This document shows, piece by piece, positions 1 to 8,343 of a stretch of DNA of 64,000 nucleotides (positions within the stretch are counted from its first letter, which is position 1; each line of letters opens with the position of its first letter). The DNA lies in assembly GCF_022844465.1 (NCBI RefSeq), contig NZ_JALHLP010000004.1, positions 211,609 through 275,608 on the forward strand. The letters run 5' to 3'. The stretch is from Bradyrhizobium sp. GTDB lineage: Bacteria > Pseudomonadota > Alphaproteobacteria > Rhizobiales > Xanthobacteraceae. The position numbers and the translations under genes were made by a program. The notes below the pieces were generated by a model that made no database searches, was not told where the DNA came from, and worked only from the letters and a program-made list of their open reading frames with translations.

Positions 1-238
1 GCTGAACGAGGCCTTTGCCTCGGTGGTGTTGCGCTACATGCAGGCCTTCGACATCGATCCCTCGAAGATCAACGTCAATGGCGGCGCGATCGCGCTTGGT
101 CATCCGCTGGGGGCGACCGGCGCCATGATCCTCGGCACCGTGCTCGACGAACTCGAGCGAACCAACAAATCGACCGCGCTGGTGACGCTGTGCATCGGCG
201 GCGGCATGGGCACGGCGACCATCATCGAGCGGGTGTAA
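1..238 (+). CDS. fadA: Acetyl-CoA C-acyltransferase (thiolase), C-terminal part
   Basis: The window opens inside this gene; the reading frame is open from base 2 to the TAA at 236-238. The visible 78 residues carry the two C-terminal signatures of thiolases: [16 protein letters not shown], which contains the active-site histidine in GHP, and CIGGGMG, which contains the second catalytic cysteine. Thiolases split 3-ketoacyl-CoA with CoA to give acetyl-CoA, the last step of beta-oxidation. The next gene, 62 bases on, encodes the hydratase/dehydrogenase of the same pathway, so the pair is very probably a fadA-fadB operon. The substrate range (long-chain or acetoacetyl-CoA) cannot be read from this fragment. 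Confidence 0.93.
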   Translation, partial: LNEAFASVVLRYMQAFDIDPSKINVNGGAIALGHPLGATGAMILGTVLDELERTNKSTALVTLCIGGGMGTATIIERV

Positions 239-300
239 CGCGAGATCCAAGACAACCGCCGCGCCTGACACCGGCAGCCGGCATCGAGGGAGCGACCAAC

Positions 301-2514
301 ATGGCCTTCAAGAATTTCAAACTGGAAACCGACGCCGACGGCATTGCGCTCGCCACCTGGGACATCCCCGGACGTTCGATGAATGTGCTGGACGAGACCT
401 CGACCACCGAACTCGAGGCGATCCTGAAGCAGACCACGGCGGACGCCGCGGTGAAGGGCGTCGTCATCACCTCGAGCAAGGAAGCGTTCTGCGCCGGCGC
501 CGATCTCTCGATGCTCGAAGGCATGAACCTCGCCTATGCCAAGATGCTGAAGGAAAAGGGCGAGGAAGCCGCCAACCAGATGCTGTTCGACCAGAGCCGC
601 CGCTTCTCGCTGGTGCTGCGCGGCATCGAAACCTGCGGCAAGCCCTGGGCGGCCGCGATCAACGGGCTCGCGCTCGGCGGCGGCTTCGAGGTGACGCTGG
701 CCTGCCACTACCGTGTCGCGGCTGAAAACCCCAAGACCCGGCTCGGCCTGCCCGAAGTGAAGGTCGGCCTGTTCCCCGGCGCCGGCGGCACTCAGCGCGT
801 GCCGCGTCTGGTGTCGCCGCAGGATGCGATGACGATCCTGCTCAAGGGCGATCCGGTCACGGTCGACAAGGCCAAGACGCTCAATCTGATTCACGCCATC
901 GTTCCAGCCGCCGACCTGGTCAAGGCCGCCAAGGACTGGATCAAGGGCGGCGGCAAGGCGGTCGCGCCCTGGGATGAGAAGGGCTTCAAGCTGCCCGGCG
1001 GGCCGGTGTTCTCCAAGGCCGGCATGATGATGTTCCCGGCCGGCAACGCCATCTACCGCCGCGAGACCTATGACAATTATCCGGCCGCCCGCGCCATCAT
1101 GAGCTGCGTCTATGAGGGCCTACAGCTGCCGATCGACGCCGCGCTGCGGGTCGAGTCGCGCTACTTCACGCAAGTGCTGCGTTCCAAGGAAGCGGCGGCG
1201 ATGATCCGCAGCCTGTTCCTGTCGATGCAGGAGCTCAACAAGGGCGCGCGGCGTCCTGCCAACGTGCCGCCGACCGCGGTGAAGAAAATCGCCGTGATCG
1301 GCGCCGGCTTCATGGGCGCCAGCGTCGGCTACGTCTCGGCGCGCGCCGGCCTCGACGTGGTGCTGATCGACCGCGACCAGGACAGCGCCGACAAGGGCAA
1401 GGCGCACGCCCAGAAGGTGATCGACGAGCAGGTCGCCAAGGGTCGCGCCAAGGCGTCGGATCGCGACGCGCTGCTGGCGCGCATCATGCCAACCGCGGAT
1501 TACGCCGCGCTCGCAGATTGCGACCTCGTGATCGAGGCGGTGTTCGAGGACCGCAAGGTCAAGGCGGAGACCTTTGCCAAGGCGCAGCAGCACCTCAAGG
1601 CGGGGGCGATCTTTGCTTCCAACACCTCGACACTGCCGATCACCTCGCTGGCCGAAGGCTTCAAGGATCAGGGCAGGTTCATCGGCATCCATTTCTTCTC
1701 GCCGGTCGAGCGGATGATGCTGGTCGAAATCATCCTCGGCAAGAACACCGGCGACATAGCCCTGGCCGCCGCGCTCGACTATGTGCGCGTGATCGGCAAG
1801 ACGCCGATCGTCGTCAACGACAGCCGCGGCTTCTACGCCAACCGCTGCGTCGGCCGCTACATCGCCGAAGGCAACGAGATGTTCCTGGAAGGCGTGCCTC
1901 CGGCGATGATCGAGAACACCGCGCGGATGGCCGGCATGCCGGTCGGTCCGCTGTCGCTGTCGGACGAAGTGGCGCTCGATCTCGGCCTCAAGGTCATCAA
2001 GGCGACGGAAGCCGATCTCGGCCCCAACGCCATCAACCCGGACCAGAAGAAACTGATGGTGGAACTGGTCGAAAAGCAGGGCCGCCTGGGGCGCAAGAAT
2101 GCCAAGGGCTTTTACGATTACCCCGAAAAGGGCAAGGGCCAGAAAAGCCTGTGGCCCGGCCTTGCCGCGCTGCAGCCGAAGCAACTCGATCCGGATACGC
2201 TCGATGTCGAGGAATTGAAGCAGCGCTTCCTGGTGGTGCAGGCGGTGGAGGCCGCGCGCACCGTGGAGGACCACGTCATCACCGACATGCGCGAGGCCGA
2301 TGTCGGCTCGATCCTCGGCTTCGGCTTCGCGCCATTCACCGGCGGCACACTGTCCTATATCGACTTCATGGGAACGAAAAAGTTCGTCGAACTCTGCCGC
2401 AAGCTGGAGGCGAAGTTTGGCTCGCGCTTCACGCCGCCCAAACTGCTGGTCGACATGGCTGCCAAGGGCGAGACCTTCTACGGCAAATTCCCGCCGAAGA
2501 AGCTGGCGGCGTAG
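301..2514 (+). CDS. fadB: Enoyl-CoA hydratase / 3-hydroxyacyl-CoA dehydrogenase (FadB/FadJ type)
   Basis: This 737-residue protein is the bifunctional alpha subunit of the beta-oxidation complex: it hydrates trans-2-enoyl-CoA and oxidises the 3-hydroxyacyl-CoA with NAD. The N-terminal crotonase domain (about residues 10-200) shows [18 protein letters not shown] and [18 protein letters not shown] with the two expected glutamates. The dehydrogenase half begins with a Rossmann motif GAGFMGAS near residue 333 and has HFFSPVERM, the conserved stretch holding the catalytic histidine. The ATG at 301 is preferred over upstream in-frame codons because GGGAG lies seven bases before it and homology starts there. 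It follows the thiolase gene in the same direction. Confidence 0.95.
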   Translation: MAFKNFKLETDADGIALATWDIPGRSMNVLDETSTTELEAILKQTTADAAVKGVVITSSKEAFCAGADLSMLEGMNLAYAKMLKEKGEEAANQMLFDQSRRFSLVLRGIETCGKPWAAAINGLALGGGFEVTLACHYRVAAENPKTRLGLPEVKVGLFPGAGGTQRVPRLVSPQDAMTILLKGDPVTVDKAKTLNLIHAIVPAADLVKAAKDWIKGGGKAVAPWDEKGFKLPGGPVFSKAGMMMFPAGNAIYRRETYDNYPAARAIMSCVYEGLQLPIDAALRVESRYFTQVLRSKEAAAMIRSLFLSMQELNKGARRPANVPPTAVKKIAVIGAGFMGASVGYVSARAGLDVVLIDRDQDSADKGKAHAQKVIDEQVAKGRAKASDRDALLARIMPTADYAALADCDLVIEAVFEDRKVKAETFAKAQQHLKAGAIFASNTSTLPITSLAEGFKDQGRFIGIHFFSPVERMMLVEIILGKNTGDIALAAALDYVRVIGKTPIVVNDSRGFYANRCVGRYIAEGNEMFLEGVPPAMIENTARMAGMPVGPLSLSDEVALDLGLKVIKATEADLGPNAINPDQKKLMVELVEKQGRLGRKNAKGFYDYPEKGKGQKSLWPGLAALQPKQLDPDTLDVEELKQRFLVVQAVEAARTVEDHVITDMREADVGSILGFGFAPFTGGTLSYIDFMGTKKFVELCRKLEAKFGSRFTPPKLLVDMAAKGETFYGKFPPKKLAA

Positions 2515-2522
2515 CCATCTTG

Positions 2523-2603
2523 GTCATTCCGGGGCGATGCGAAGCATCGAACCCGGAATCTCGAGATTCCGGGTCTGGTGCTGACGCACCATCCCGGAAT
2601 GAC
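2523..2603. repeat. Dispersed palindromic repeat, copy A
   Basis: The 81-base element begins GTCATTCCGGGGCG and ends CCCGGAATGAC, with the palindromic core GGAATCTCGAGATTCC and an internal short hairpin GATGCGAAGCATC. Related copies lie at 37818, 44118, 52308, 63380 and 63607, always between genes. No open frame of its own is convincing. Confidence 0.85.
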
Positions 2604-2616
2604 GGGAAAAACAAAA

Positions 2617-2643
2617 AAGGGCCGGATCATCGATCCAGCCCTT
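2617..2643. terminator. Bidirectional rho-independent terminator
   Basis: A 12-bp stem with one mismatch (2617-2628 with 2632-2643, three-base loop) sits between the convergent fadB and GST genes. Read on the minus strand the stem is followed by six T residues, so it mainly serves the GST gene; the plus strand side has a poorer T tract. Confidence 0.75.
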
Positions 2644-2668
2644 CTTCGCATTCGCTGTCCGCCGGCGC

Positions 2669-3283
2669 CTACGCCGCCTTCATCAGGCCTTCCTTGACGA
2701 GCGCTTCCTGCACCTTCGGGCGTGCGCCGACGCGGGCCTTGTAGGCGGTGAGGTTGGGCATACCGGACATGTCGAACTTCAGGCGCTCGGCCCAGGACAG
2801 CATCGTGAACAGATAGGCGTCGGCGACGGTGAACTGCTTGCCCATCACGTAGTCCTTGCCGGCCAGCGCGCTCTCCAGATACTTGAACTTGGCCATCACC
2901 CGGTCCTTGAAGAAGGCCTTGGCGTCGTCGGCCAGCACCGGCGAGAACATCGGGCCGAAATTCTTGTGCAGTTCGGTGGTGATGAAGTTGAGCCACTCCA
3001 GGAGCTTGTAGCGCTCGTCGCTGTCGCGGGCGGGCGCCAGATTCTTGCCCGGCGCCTTGTCGGCGATCATCTGGACGATGACGGTGCCTTCGGTGACCAG
3101 TTCGCCCGAGTCCAGCGCCAGCGCCGGCACCTGGCCCTTCGGGTTGACCTTCAGGAAGTCGTCGCCGTTTTCCAGCTTCTTGGCGCGCAGGTCGACCTTG
3201 ACCAGATCATAGGGCAGGCCGGCCTCGAGCAGCGCGATATGGGGAGATAGCGAGCAGGCGCCCGGAGAATAATACAGTTTCAT
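2669..3283 (-). CDS. gst: Glutathione S-transferase family protein
   Basis: The 204-residue protein has the two-domain GST layout: an N-terminal thioredoxin-like domain beginning MKLYYSPGACSLSPH, with the cysteine (about residue 10) and serine typical of bacterial beta-class enzymes, the cis-proline segment KGQVPAL near residue 55, and a helical C-terminal domain from about residue 90. Such enzymes conjugate glutathione to electrophiles or act in isomerisation; the substrate is unknown. The ATG at 3283 starts exactly at the conserved beta-strand; an upstream extension lacks homology. The gene is divergent from a MarR regulator and the shared region has two dyad sites, so repression by that regulator is likely. 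Glutathione synthesis (gshA) lies one gene further. Confidence 0.92.
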   Translation of the reverse strand: MKLYYSPGACSLSPHIALLEAGLPYDLVKVDLRAKKLENGDDFLKVNPKGQVPALALDSGELVTEGTVIVQMIADKAPGKNLAPARDSDERYKLLEWLNFITTELHKNFGPMFSPVLADDAKAFFKDRVMAKFKYLESALAGKDYVMGKQFTVADAYLFTMLSWAERLKFDMSGMPNLTAYKARVGARPKVQEALVKEGLMKAA

Positions 3284-3324
3284 CGGCGTTTTCCTTCCCT
3301 CGATGTGGCGGATGGCACGACTAA

Positions 3325-3364
3325 ATGCATGTGCATGCAATAGTCAAGATTGATGCAGCTGCAT
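3325..3364. promoter_or_regulatory. Twin dyad operators between GST and MarR genes
   Basis: Two copies of the 12-base dyad ATGCA-N2-TGCAT occur at 3325-3336 (spacer TG) and 3353-3364 (spacer GC), 28 bp apart centre to centre, in the 109-base divergent promoter region. MarR-family dimers typically bind such short palindromes. The assignment to the adjacent regulator is inferred from position. Confidence 0.7.
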
Positions 3365-3392
3365 TTAGTGCGGTACACTGTCCGGAACAGCT

Positions 3393-3893
3393 ATGGACCG
3401 GGCCATGAAACGCAAACCATCGACCGAGGCGACCGCCGCCTGGATCCGCCTGATGCGGGTCCAGAGCCGGGTGCTTGACGCCGTCGAGCAGGATCTGAAG
3501 AAGGCTGGGTTCCCGCCGCTGGCCTGGTACGACGCGCTGCTGGAATTGTCGCGCGCGCCCTCCGGCGAGATGCGGCCGGTGGAACTGGAAAAGCAGATGC
3601 TGATCCCGCAATACTCCACCTCGCGGCTGATCGACCGGCTGGTCGACGAGGGGCTGGCGGCGCGGCGCGAATGCGAGATCGACAAGCGCGGCCAGTTCGT
3701 CGAGATCACTGAGGCCGGGCGCGAGATGCAGAAGAAGATGTGGCAGGCCTATTCGGCGGCGATCGAAAAACACGTCGGCTCCAAATTGTCCGATGCCGAC
3801 GCCGTCAAGCTCTGCGGTCTGCTCGACCGGCTGGGCTGCTCCTGCGGGGATATCAAGGCGGCGGGCGCCCGCGACGGCGCGCCCGCCCGATGA
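3393..3893 (+). CDS. MarR-family transcriptional regulator
   Basis: The 166-residue protein has the winged-helix layout of MarR repressors: helix-turn-helix around residues 65-90 (PVELEKQMLIPQYSTSRLID), the wing with DKRGQFVEITEAGRE, which carries the family-typical Asp and Arg, and long dimerisation helices at both ends. A C-terminal pair of cysteines (CSCGD) could be redox or metal sensitive, but that is only suggested. ATG at 3393 is used; a second in-frame ATG at 3405 is possible. It is divergent from the GST gene with two ATGCA-N2-TGCAT operators between them, suggesting autoregulation and control of the transferase by an electrophile or phenolic ligand. Confidence 0.9.
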   Translation: MDRAMKRKPSTEATAAWIRLMRVQSRVLDAVEQDLKKAGFPPLAWYDALLELSRAPSGEMRPVELEKQMLIPQYSTSRLIDRLVDEGLAARRECEIDKRGQFVEITEAGREMQKKMWQAYSAAIEKHVGSKLSDADAVKLCGLLDRLGCSCGDIKAAGARDGAPAR

Positions 3894-3989
3894 TCGCCCT
3901 GATACCATCCGATGTTGCGGACAACGTCGTCCGCATCCCTTTCAGCCACACGGCGCGTTCGGTCGAATCGCCAAGGATCCGGGTTTTTC

Positions 3990-5360
3990 ATGGCGCGTGA
4001 CCAGATCGATATGACGCCGCTGCAGTCGCGGCACGAGCTCGTGGGGTGGATGGAAGCCGGCATCAAGCCGCCGTCCGAATTCCGCATCGGCACCGAGCAC
4101 GAGAAAACCCCGTTCACCCTCGAAGGCCACCAGCCGGTGCCCTACGAGGGCGGGCGCGGCATCGGCGCGCTGCTCGAAGGCATGCAGCTCCTGCTCGGCT
4201 GGGAGCCGATCATGGAGCGCGGCAACATCATCGGCCTCTATGACGTCACTGGCGGCGGGGCGATTTCGCTGGAGCCCGGCGGCCAGTTCGAATTGTCCGG
4301 CGCGCCGATCGAGACCGTGCATCAGACCCAGTCCGAGCTGATGGCGCATCTGGCGCAGGTGCGCGAGGTCGCGACGCCGCTCGGCATCGGTTTTCTCGGG
4401 CTCGGCATGACGCCGTCCTGGTCGCGGTCGCAGATTCCGGCGATGCCGAAGGGCCGCTACAAGATCATGACCAACTACATGCCCAAGGTCGGCCGCTACG
4501 GCATCGACATGATGTACCGGACCTGCACGGTGCAGACCAATCTCGACTTCTGCTCCGAGGCCGACATGGTCAGGAAGTTGCGGGTGTCGGTGGCGCTGCA
4601 GCCGGTCGCGACCGCCCTGTTCGCCAATTCGCCGTTCACCGAGGGCAAGCCGAACGGGTATCTGTCGTTCCGCTCCGAGATCTGGCGCGATACCGACAAT
4701 GCGCGCGCCGGCATGATCCCCTGGGCGTTCGAGGACGGCATGGGATTCGAGCGCTGGGTCGATTACGCGCTCGACGTCCCCATGTACTTCGTCAAGCGCG
4801 GCGAGAGCTATATCGACGTCGCCGGTTCGTCGTTCCGGGCCTTCTTCGAGGGCCGCAACAATTCGCTTCCCGGAGAACGCCCGACGCTGTCGGACTGGGC
4901 CAATCATCTATCGACCATTTTCCCGGAGGTCCGCCTCAAGCGCTACCTGGAAATGCGCGGCGCGGACGGCGTGCCGTGGGGCCGGCTGCCGGCGCTGCCG
5001 GCGTTCTGGGTCGGGTTGTTGTACGACGACCAAAGCCTGAACGCAGCCTGGGACCTGGTCCGCCACTGGACCGCCGGGGAGCGCCAGGCGTTGCGCGACG
5101 ACGTGCCGCGCCTGGGCTTCAAGGCCAGGATCAGGGATCGCGACATGCTCGAAATCGCCCGCGAGTGCCTGACGCTGTCCCATGCCGGGCTGCGGCGGCG
5201 CAACCGCGTCGACCAATCCGGCCGCGACGAGAGCCTTCACCTGGAGCCGTTGCAGCGGATCCTCGAATCGGGCCGCACGCCGGCGGAGCAGATGCTGGAG
5301 AAATACCACGGCGCCTGGGGCGGCTCGGTGGAGCCGGCCTATCAGGAATACGCGTTCTGA
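3990..5360 (+). CDS. gshA: Glutamate-cysteine ligase
   Basis: The 456-residue enzyme joins L-glutamate and L-cysteine with ATP, the first step of glutathione synthesis. Its sequence (IGTEHEKTPF near the N-terminus, GGGAISLEPGGQFELSGAP, and MYRTCTVQTNLDF) identifies the plant/alphaproteobacterial class of the family rather than the enterobacterial one; length agrees. Two conserved cysteines of the plant enzymes form a redox switch, but I cannot say that the cysteines here correspond. The ATG at 3990 was chosen because the homologous part starts directly after it. It lies downstream of a glutathione transferase and MarR gene, a sensible thiol-metabolism neighbourhood, although glutathione synthetase is not in the window. 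Confidence 0.95.
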   Translation: MARDQIDMTPLQSRHELVGWMEAGIKPPSEFRIGTEHEKTPFTLEGHQPVPYEGGRGIGALLEGMQLLLGWEPIMERGNIIGLYDVTGGGAISLEPGGQFELSGAPIETVHQTQSELMAHLAQVREVATPLGIGFLGLGMTPSWSRSQIPAMPKGRYKIMTNYMPKVGRYGIDMMYRTCTVQTNLDFCSEADMVRKLRVSVALQPVATALFANSPFTEGKPNGYLSFRSEIWRDTDNARAGMIPWAFEDGMGFERWVDYALDVPMYFVKRGESYIDVAGSSFRAFFEGRNNSLPGERPTLSDWANHLSTIFPEVRLKRYLEMRGADGVPWGRLPALPAFWVGLLYDDQSLNAAWDLVRHWTAGERQALRDDVPRLGFKARIRDRDMLEIARECLTLSHAGLRRRNRVDQSGRDESLHLEPLQRILESGRTPAEQMLEKYHGAWGGSVEPAYQEYAF

Positions 5361-5462
5361 TAGAACGTGTTGCGGGTCGCCGGCGCCGTTCATCCGCCGT
5401 ACAGGTTGCCCCCGTTCAAATGCCGGCCCGCGACGAGGCGGGGTGATGGAAGCAAGTCGCAG

Positions 5463-6017
5463 ATGGAGATCGGTCGCCTGTTCAGGGCAGGGGTGGTGGC
5501 GCTTGCCTTGCTGGCGGCGGCGCTGTCCGCGCGTCCGGCGCTGGCGCAGGCCAATTTCGACCGTCCCGGCAGCGATTATCTCAGCCTGCCCTTGAGCTCC
5601 GGCGATCCCGCCGATTGCGCGCTGTCGTGCGAGCGCGACCGCCGCTGCCGGGCGTGGAGCTTCAACTATCCGACCGATGCCGCCGGCGGCGCGCTGTGCT
5701 GGCTCAAGAGCAGCGTGCCGGCGCGCGTGCAGGGTAATTGCTGCGTCTCCGGCGTGCGTGGCGCCGGCGTGGTCGAGCCGCGCACCGGGGCGATGGAAAC
5801 CTCGATCGACCGCTTCGGTGGCGACTACCGCAGTTTCGACCTGAAAAGCGACGAAGGCGACGATGCCTGCAAGGCCGCCTGCACCGCCGACGCCAAATGC
5901 CGCGCCTGGACCTTTGCGCGGCCGGGCTATGCCGGCCGCGAGGCGCATTGCTTCCTGAAGAAGGACATCAAGCCGCCGCGAAGGAAGCCCGGGTTTGTTT
6001 CCGGGGTGGTGCGGTAA
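5463..6017 (+). CDS. Exported protein with two PAN/Apple-like domains
   Basis: The 184-residue product starts with a signal peptide ending near ARPALAQ (residues 1-29). The rest consists of two similar repeats of about 70 residues, each starting FDRPGSDY or IDRFGGDY, followed by C-x3-C-x5-CRAW and ending in a cysteine-containing strand (CWLKSS, CFLKKD). This cysteine pattern is that of PAN/Apple domains, which bind proteins or carbohydrates outside the cytoplasm. The ATG at 5463 places the signal peptide correctly. Six or more cysteines and the next two genes (thioredoxin-like, CcdA) suggest that disulfide handling in the periplasm matters for it. The ligand is unknown. Confidence 0.8.
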   Translation: MEIGRLFRAGVVALALLAAALSARPALAQANFDRPGSDYLSLPLSSGDPADCALSCERDRRCRAWSFNYPTDAAGGALCWLKSSVPARVQGNCCVSGVRGAGVVEPRTGAMETSIDRFGGDYRSFDLKSDEGDDACKAACTADAKCRAWTFARPGYAGREAHCFLKKDIKPPRRKPGFVSGVVR

Positions 6018-6107
6018 CATCGCGGGGGGCCGCGACGTAACTGCGTTGCGCCGATGCCGATCTGCCCGAAGATTGCGTGTCTGGCGCGCAAAATCAGGGA
6101 GATCGAC

Positions 6108-6521
6108 ATGTCCACGATGAGGTTCTCGCGCCGGTGCTTTCACGCAGCCGTGATCGGGGCGTCGCTGCTGGCGGCCGGATGGTCGCAGCCGGCGTCGGCC
6201 GCCGGTCCGGTCCCGTTCTCGGCCGAGGCGTTCAAGGCGGCGCAGGCGGCAGGCAGCCCGATCCTGGTCGAAATCCATGCCGACTGGTGCCCGACCTGCA
6301 AGGCGCAGGCGCCGATCCTGGAAAAGCTGGCGGCAGAGGAGAAGTTCAAGGATCTGAAAATCTTCCGCGTCGATTTTGACGCGATGAAAGCTGCCGTGAA
6401 GGAATTCAGGGCGCAGAGCCAGTCGACGTTGATCGTGTTCAAGGGAACGGTTGAGCGCGGACGCTCGGTCGGCGACACCCGGCAGGCCTCGATCGCGGCG
6501 CTGCTCGACAAGAGCCTGTAG
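6108..6521 (+). CDS. Periplasmic thioredoxin-family protein
   Basis: The 137-residue protein begins with a signal peptide (cleavage near QPASAAG, residue 30) followed by a compact thioredoxin fold with the active site WCPTCK. CPTC is a variant of the usual CGPC. The cis-proline motif near STLIVF is atypical because the residue before the strand is threonine. It is probably a periplasmic thiol oxidoreductase. It is followed after nine bases by a CcdA-type membrane protein that could pass electrons to it from cytoplasmic thioredoxin. ATG 6108 (MSTMRF) gives a normal signal peptide; the longer frame does not. Confidence 0.87.
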   Translation: MSTMRFSRRCFHAAVIGASLLAAGWSQPASAAGPVPFSAEAFKAAQAAGSPILVEIHADWCPTCKAQAPILEKLAAEEKFKDLKIFRVDFDAMKAAVKEFRAQSQSTLIVFKGTVERGRSVGDTRQASIAALLDKSL

Positions 6522-6530
6522 CCCAAGCCG

Positions 6531-7247
6531 ATGGCCGCGCTCGCGCTGGCCTTTGTGGCCGGACTGCTGTCGATCCTGTCGCCCTGCGTGCTGCCGCTGG
6601 TGCCGATCGTGCTCGGGGCCGCGGTCGCCGCGCATCCGCTCGGCGCGCTGGCGCTGGCCTTGGGCCTTTCGATCTCGTTCACCGGAATCGGACTGCTGCT
6701 GGCGGTGGCGGGCTTTGCGCTCGGCGTCGACGCCGGCTTTTTCCGCGTCGCCGCCGCCATCGTCATGATCGCGCTCGGCGCGGTGCTGCTGATGCCGTCA
6801 TGGCAGGCGCAACTGGCGGCGGCCGGCGGGCGGGTGTCGGCCTGGGCAGACCGGCAGTTTGCCGGCGTTTCATCGTCCGGTTTCGCCGGCCAGTTCGCGA
6901 TCGGTCTGTTGCTCGGCGCGGTCTGGTCGCCCTGCGTCGGCCCGACGCTCGGCGCCGCCTCGCTGCTGGCGTCGCAGGGCCGCGACCTGCCGCAGGTGGC
7001 GCTGACCATGGCCGTTTTCGGAATAGGCGCCGGCCTGCCGCTGGTGCTGCTCGGATGGCTGTCGCGCGCCACCTTGATGCGGGTGCGTGCGCGGCTGATG
7101 TCGGCCGGAACGCTCGGCAAGGGCCTGCTCGGCGCCGCCTTCATCCTGATCGGCGCGGCCATTGTCTCCGGCGCCGACAAGAGGATCGAGGCCGCTCTGG
7201 TCGCGGCCTCGCCGCAATGGCTTACCGACCTGACGACGTCGTTTTAG
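6531..7247 (+). CDS. ccdA: CcdA-type thiol/disulfide transporter
   Basis: This 238-residue protein has about six membrane segments in two pseudo-symmetric halves, each opening with the same proline-cysteine motif: SPCVLPLVP near residue 17 and SPCVGPTLG near residue 130. These are the two redox cysteines of the CcdA/DsbD-beta family, which moves reducing equivalents across the inner membrane to periplasmic thioredoxin-like proteins. The gene sits nine bases after such a protein and likely forms a functional pair with it. The family serves cytochrome c maturation or reductive repair; the cox operon a few kb away makes a respiratory role plausible but not shown. Confidence 0.88.
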   Translation: MAALALAFVAGLLSILSPCVLPLVPIVLGAAVAAHPLGALALALGLSISFTGIGLLLAVAGFALGVDAGFFRVAAAIVMIALGAVLLMPSWQAQLAAAGGRVSAWADRQFAGVSSSGFAGQFAIGLLLGAVWSPCVGPTLGAASLLASQGRDLPQVALTMAVFGIGAGLPLVLLGWLSRATLMRVRARLMSAGTLGKGLLGAAFILIGAAIVSGADKRIEAALVAASPQWLTDLTTSF

Positions 7248-7261
7248 GTAGCGGGCGGCGG

Positions 7262-7435
7262 GGGCGAGCACCGTGATCCGTAGCCGTAAGGGAATTTCGA
7301 GGCCACCAGTGCGTCGCCGATCAGAAGCGTCGGCTCCGTCGAGCCGGATGGCACGCAAAACGTCTCGGCGATCGCGCCCTTGGCCACGAACACGATGCCA
7401 CGATCGCGGCCAACTGCACCGCCTTGGCGCGCGAG
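7262..7435 (-). pseudogene. Relic of a signal peptidase I (lepB-like) gene
   Basis: Reading the minus strand from 7435 down gives an open stretch without a start codon that includes AETFCVPSGSTEPTLLIGD followed by ALVASKFPYGYGS. This is the catalytic box of S26 signal peptidases, where the usual sequence is PSGSMEPTL.IGD; the methionine after the serine is threonine here. The rest of the enzyme is missing: the frame runs into the antisense of ccdA near 7255 and, upstream, meets the TAA that ends the neighbouring unknown gene in the same frame. It is a fragment left by deletion or by insertion of the cassette beside it. Confidence 0.7.
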
Positions 7436-7903
7436 TTAGTCTTCTGAGGCTCCTTGCGCACCGTCGTCCTCATCACCTTCAATATCTATTTCTTTCACAA
7501 CATCGGTTTCAACGAGCATTTTCCGCAAAGCCCCCAGATCACTAACTATGTCATCTATTTCGCTAACCAAGACCGCCTTTTCGGAAAAGAGGCCCATCTT
7601 TGCGGTCCCGAGACCCTCTGCAGATTTGCAACTTATCTTAAGCACATGAGCGACCTGCGAGCAGGTAAAGACCAGATCAGGCAAGGACAGGGTCGTTACA
7701 AAAGAATGTTTCTTATCCTCATCTGATACATTCGCGCTAAAATAAGGAACGAAGATGTTTTGGCTGGGGAACGGCGCCCAAGCTGGCCAGATATCCACTA
7801 TTAGTCCGGTGACCTCTAAGAGGGGAGGAAGGGGATCATCCCCTTCATCGCGAGCAGCGTTTTCCTTGTTATCGGATGCCGCAGTCGGTTCGTCACGGGT
7901 CAT
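7436..7903 (-). CDS. Hypothetical acidic protein, last gene of a three-gene cassette
   Basis: I do not recognise this 155-residue protein. It is soluble-looking, acidic at both ends (DEGDD near residue 20; EIDIEGDEDDGAQGASED at the C-terminus), with a central part rich in aromatic and aliphatic residues (VDIWPAWAPFPSQNIFVPYF) that could be a beta domain, and no signal peptide. Its ATG overlaps the stop of the preceding gene in an ATGA junction, so the two are translationally coupled. Base composition is visibly more AT-rich than the neighbouring core genes. Its stop is in frame with the lepB relic that follows. Confidence 0.65.
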   Translation of the reverse strand: MTRDEPTAASDNKENAARDEGDDPLPPLLEVTGLIVDIWPAWAPFPSQNIFVPYFSANVSDEDKKHSFVTTLSLPDLVFTCSQVAHVLKISCKSAEGLGTAKMGLFSEKAVLVSEIDDIVSDLGALRKMLVETDVVKEIDIEGDEDDGAQGASED

Positions 7904-8343
7904 TGGGCACCTTTACTAGGACGGTGCGGCAGCTTTCTCCGCCGGTTACTCTGTGACCTTACCGATCTGCCGTAATAGGACGCGATTTCGTTGCCTGGAA
8001 TTGACGAAGCACGAGACTTCCGTACGGACTCGGTGCTGAATGCCTCAGCAGCTTTCGACTGAAACTCTGGTCTGTGTACAGGAATATCCAAATCCAACTG
8101 CGAAAGCATAACGCTAATCTTTTTGGTTTGTCCTTCCTTAGGAGGCTCGACCCAGACTTGAGCTAATTCCCGAAGTTGCGTCGCAATTTTCTGTTGAGGG
8201 ATAGGCGAAGAGCTAAACAGCAGACCTGAAGGACGAGTCTCTGTGGAGACACTGCGGTTGTTCCGGCTCTCGAACAGAGCGATAAAGTAAAACCCCAAAA
8301 GCAACAGGAAAAGCAACAGCATTAGTCCAATAAGGGGGAGCAT
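7900..8343 (-). CDS. Hypothetical single-pass membrane protein of the cassette
   Basis: The 147-residue product starts with one strong membrane helix of leucine and phenylalanine (residues 3-24), followed by a cytoplasmic or periplasmic region without cysteines. That region contains a segment QQKIATQLRELAQVWVEPP, reminiscent of a coil, and ends in a basic tail (SNRRRKLPHRPSK). No family is recognised. It overlaps the upstream gene by one base (TAATG) and the downstream gene by four, which points to one transcript and a joint function of the three products. The AT-richer composition is shared with its two partners and suggests acquisition by transfer. Confidence 0.65.
   Translation of the reverse strand: MLPLIGLMLLLFLLLLGFYFIALFESRNNRSVSTETRPSGLLFSSSPIPQQKIATQLRELAQVWVEPPKEGQTKKISVMLSQLDLDIPVHRPEFQSKAAEAFSTESVRKSRASSIPGNEIASYYGRSVRSQSNRRRKLPHRPSKGAQ

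Noticed and set aside
2478..2996. A 172-codon minus-strand frame overlapping the GST gene
   Set aside because: Out of frame with the GST and made of repeat sequence and shadow codons.
4908..6635. A 575-codon open frame on the minus strand
   Set aside because: Antisense to gshA, the PAN gene and the thioredoxin gene, all with clear homology; composition is that of a shadow frame.
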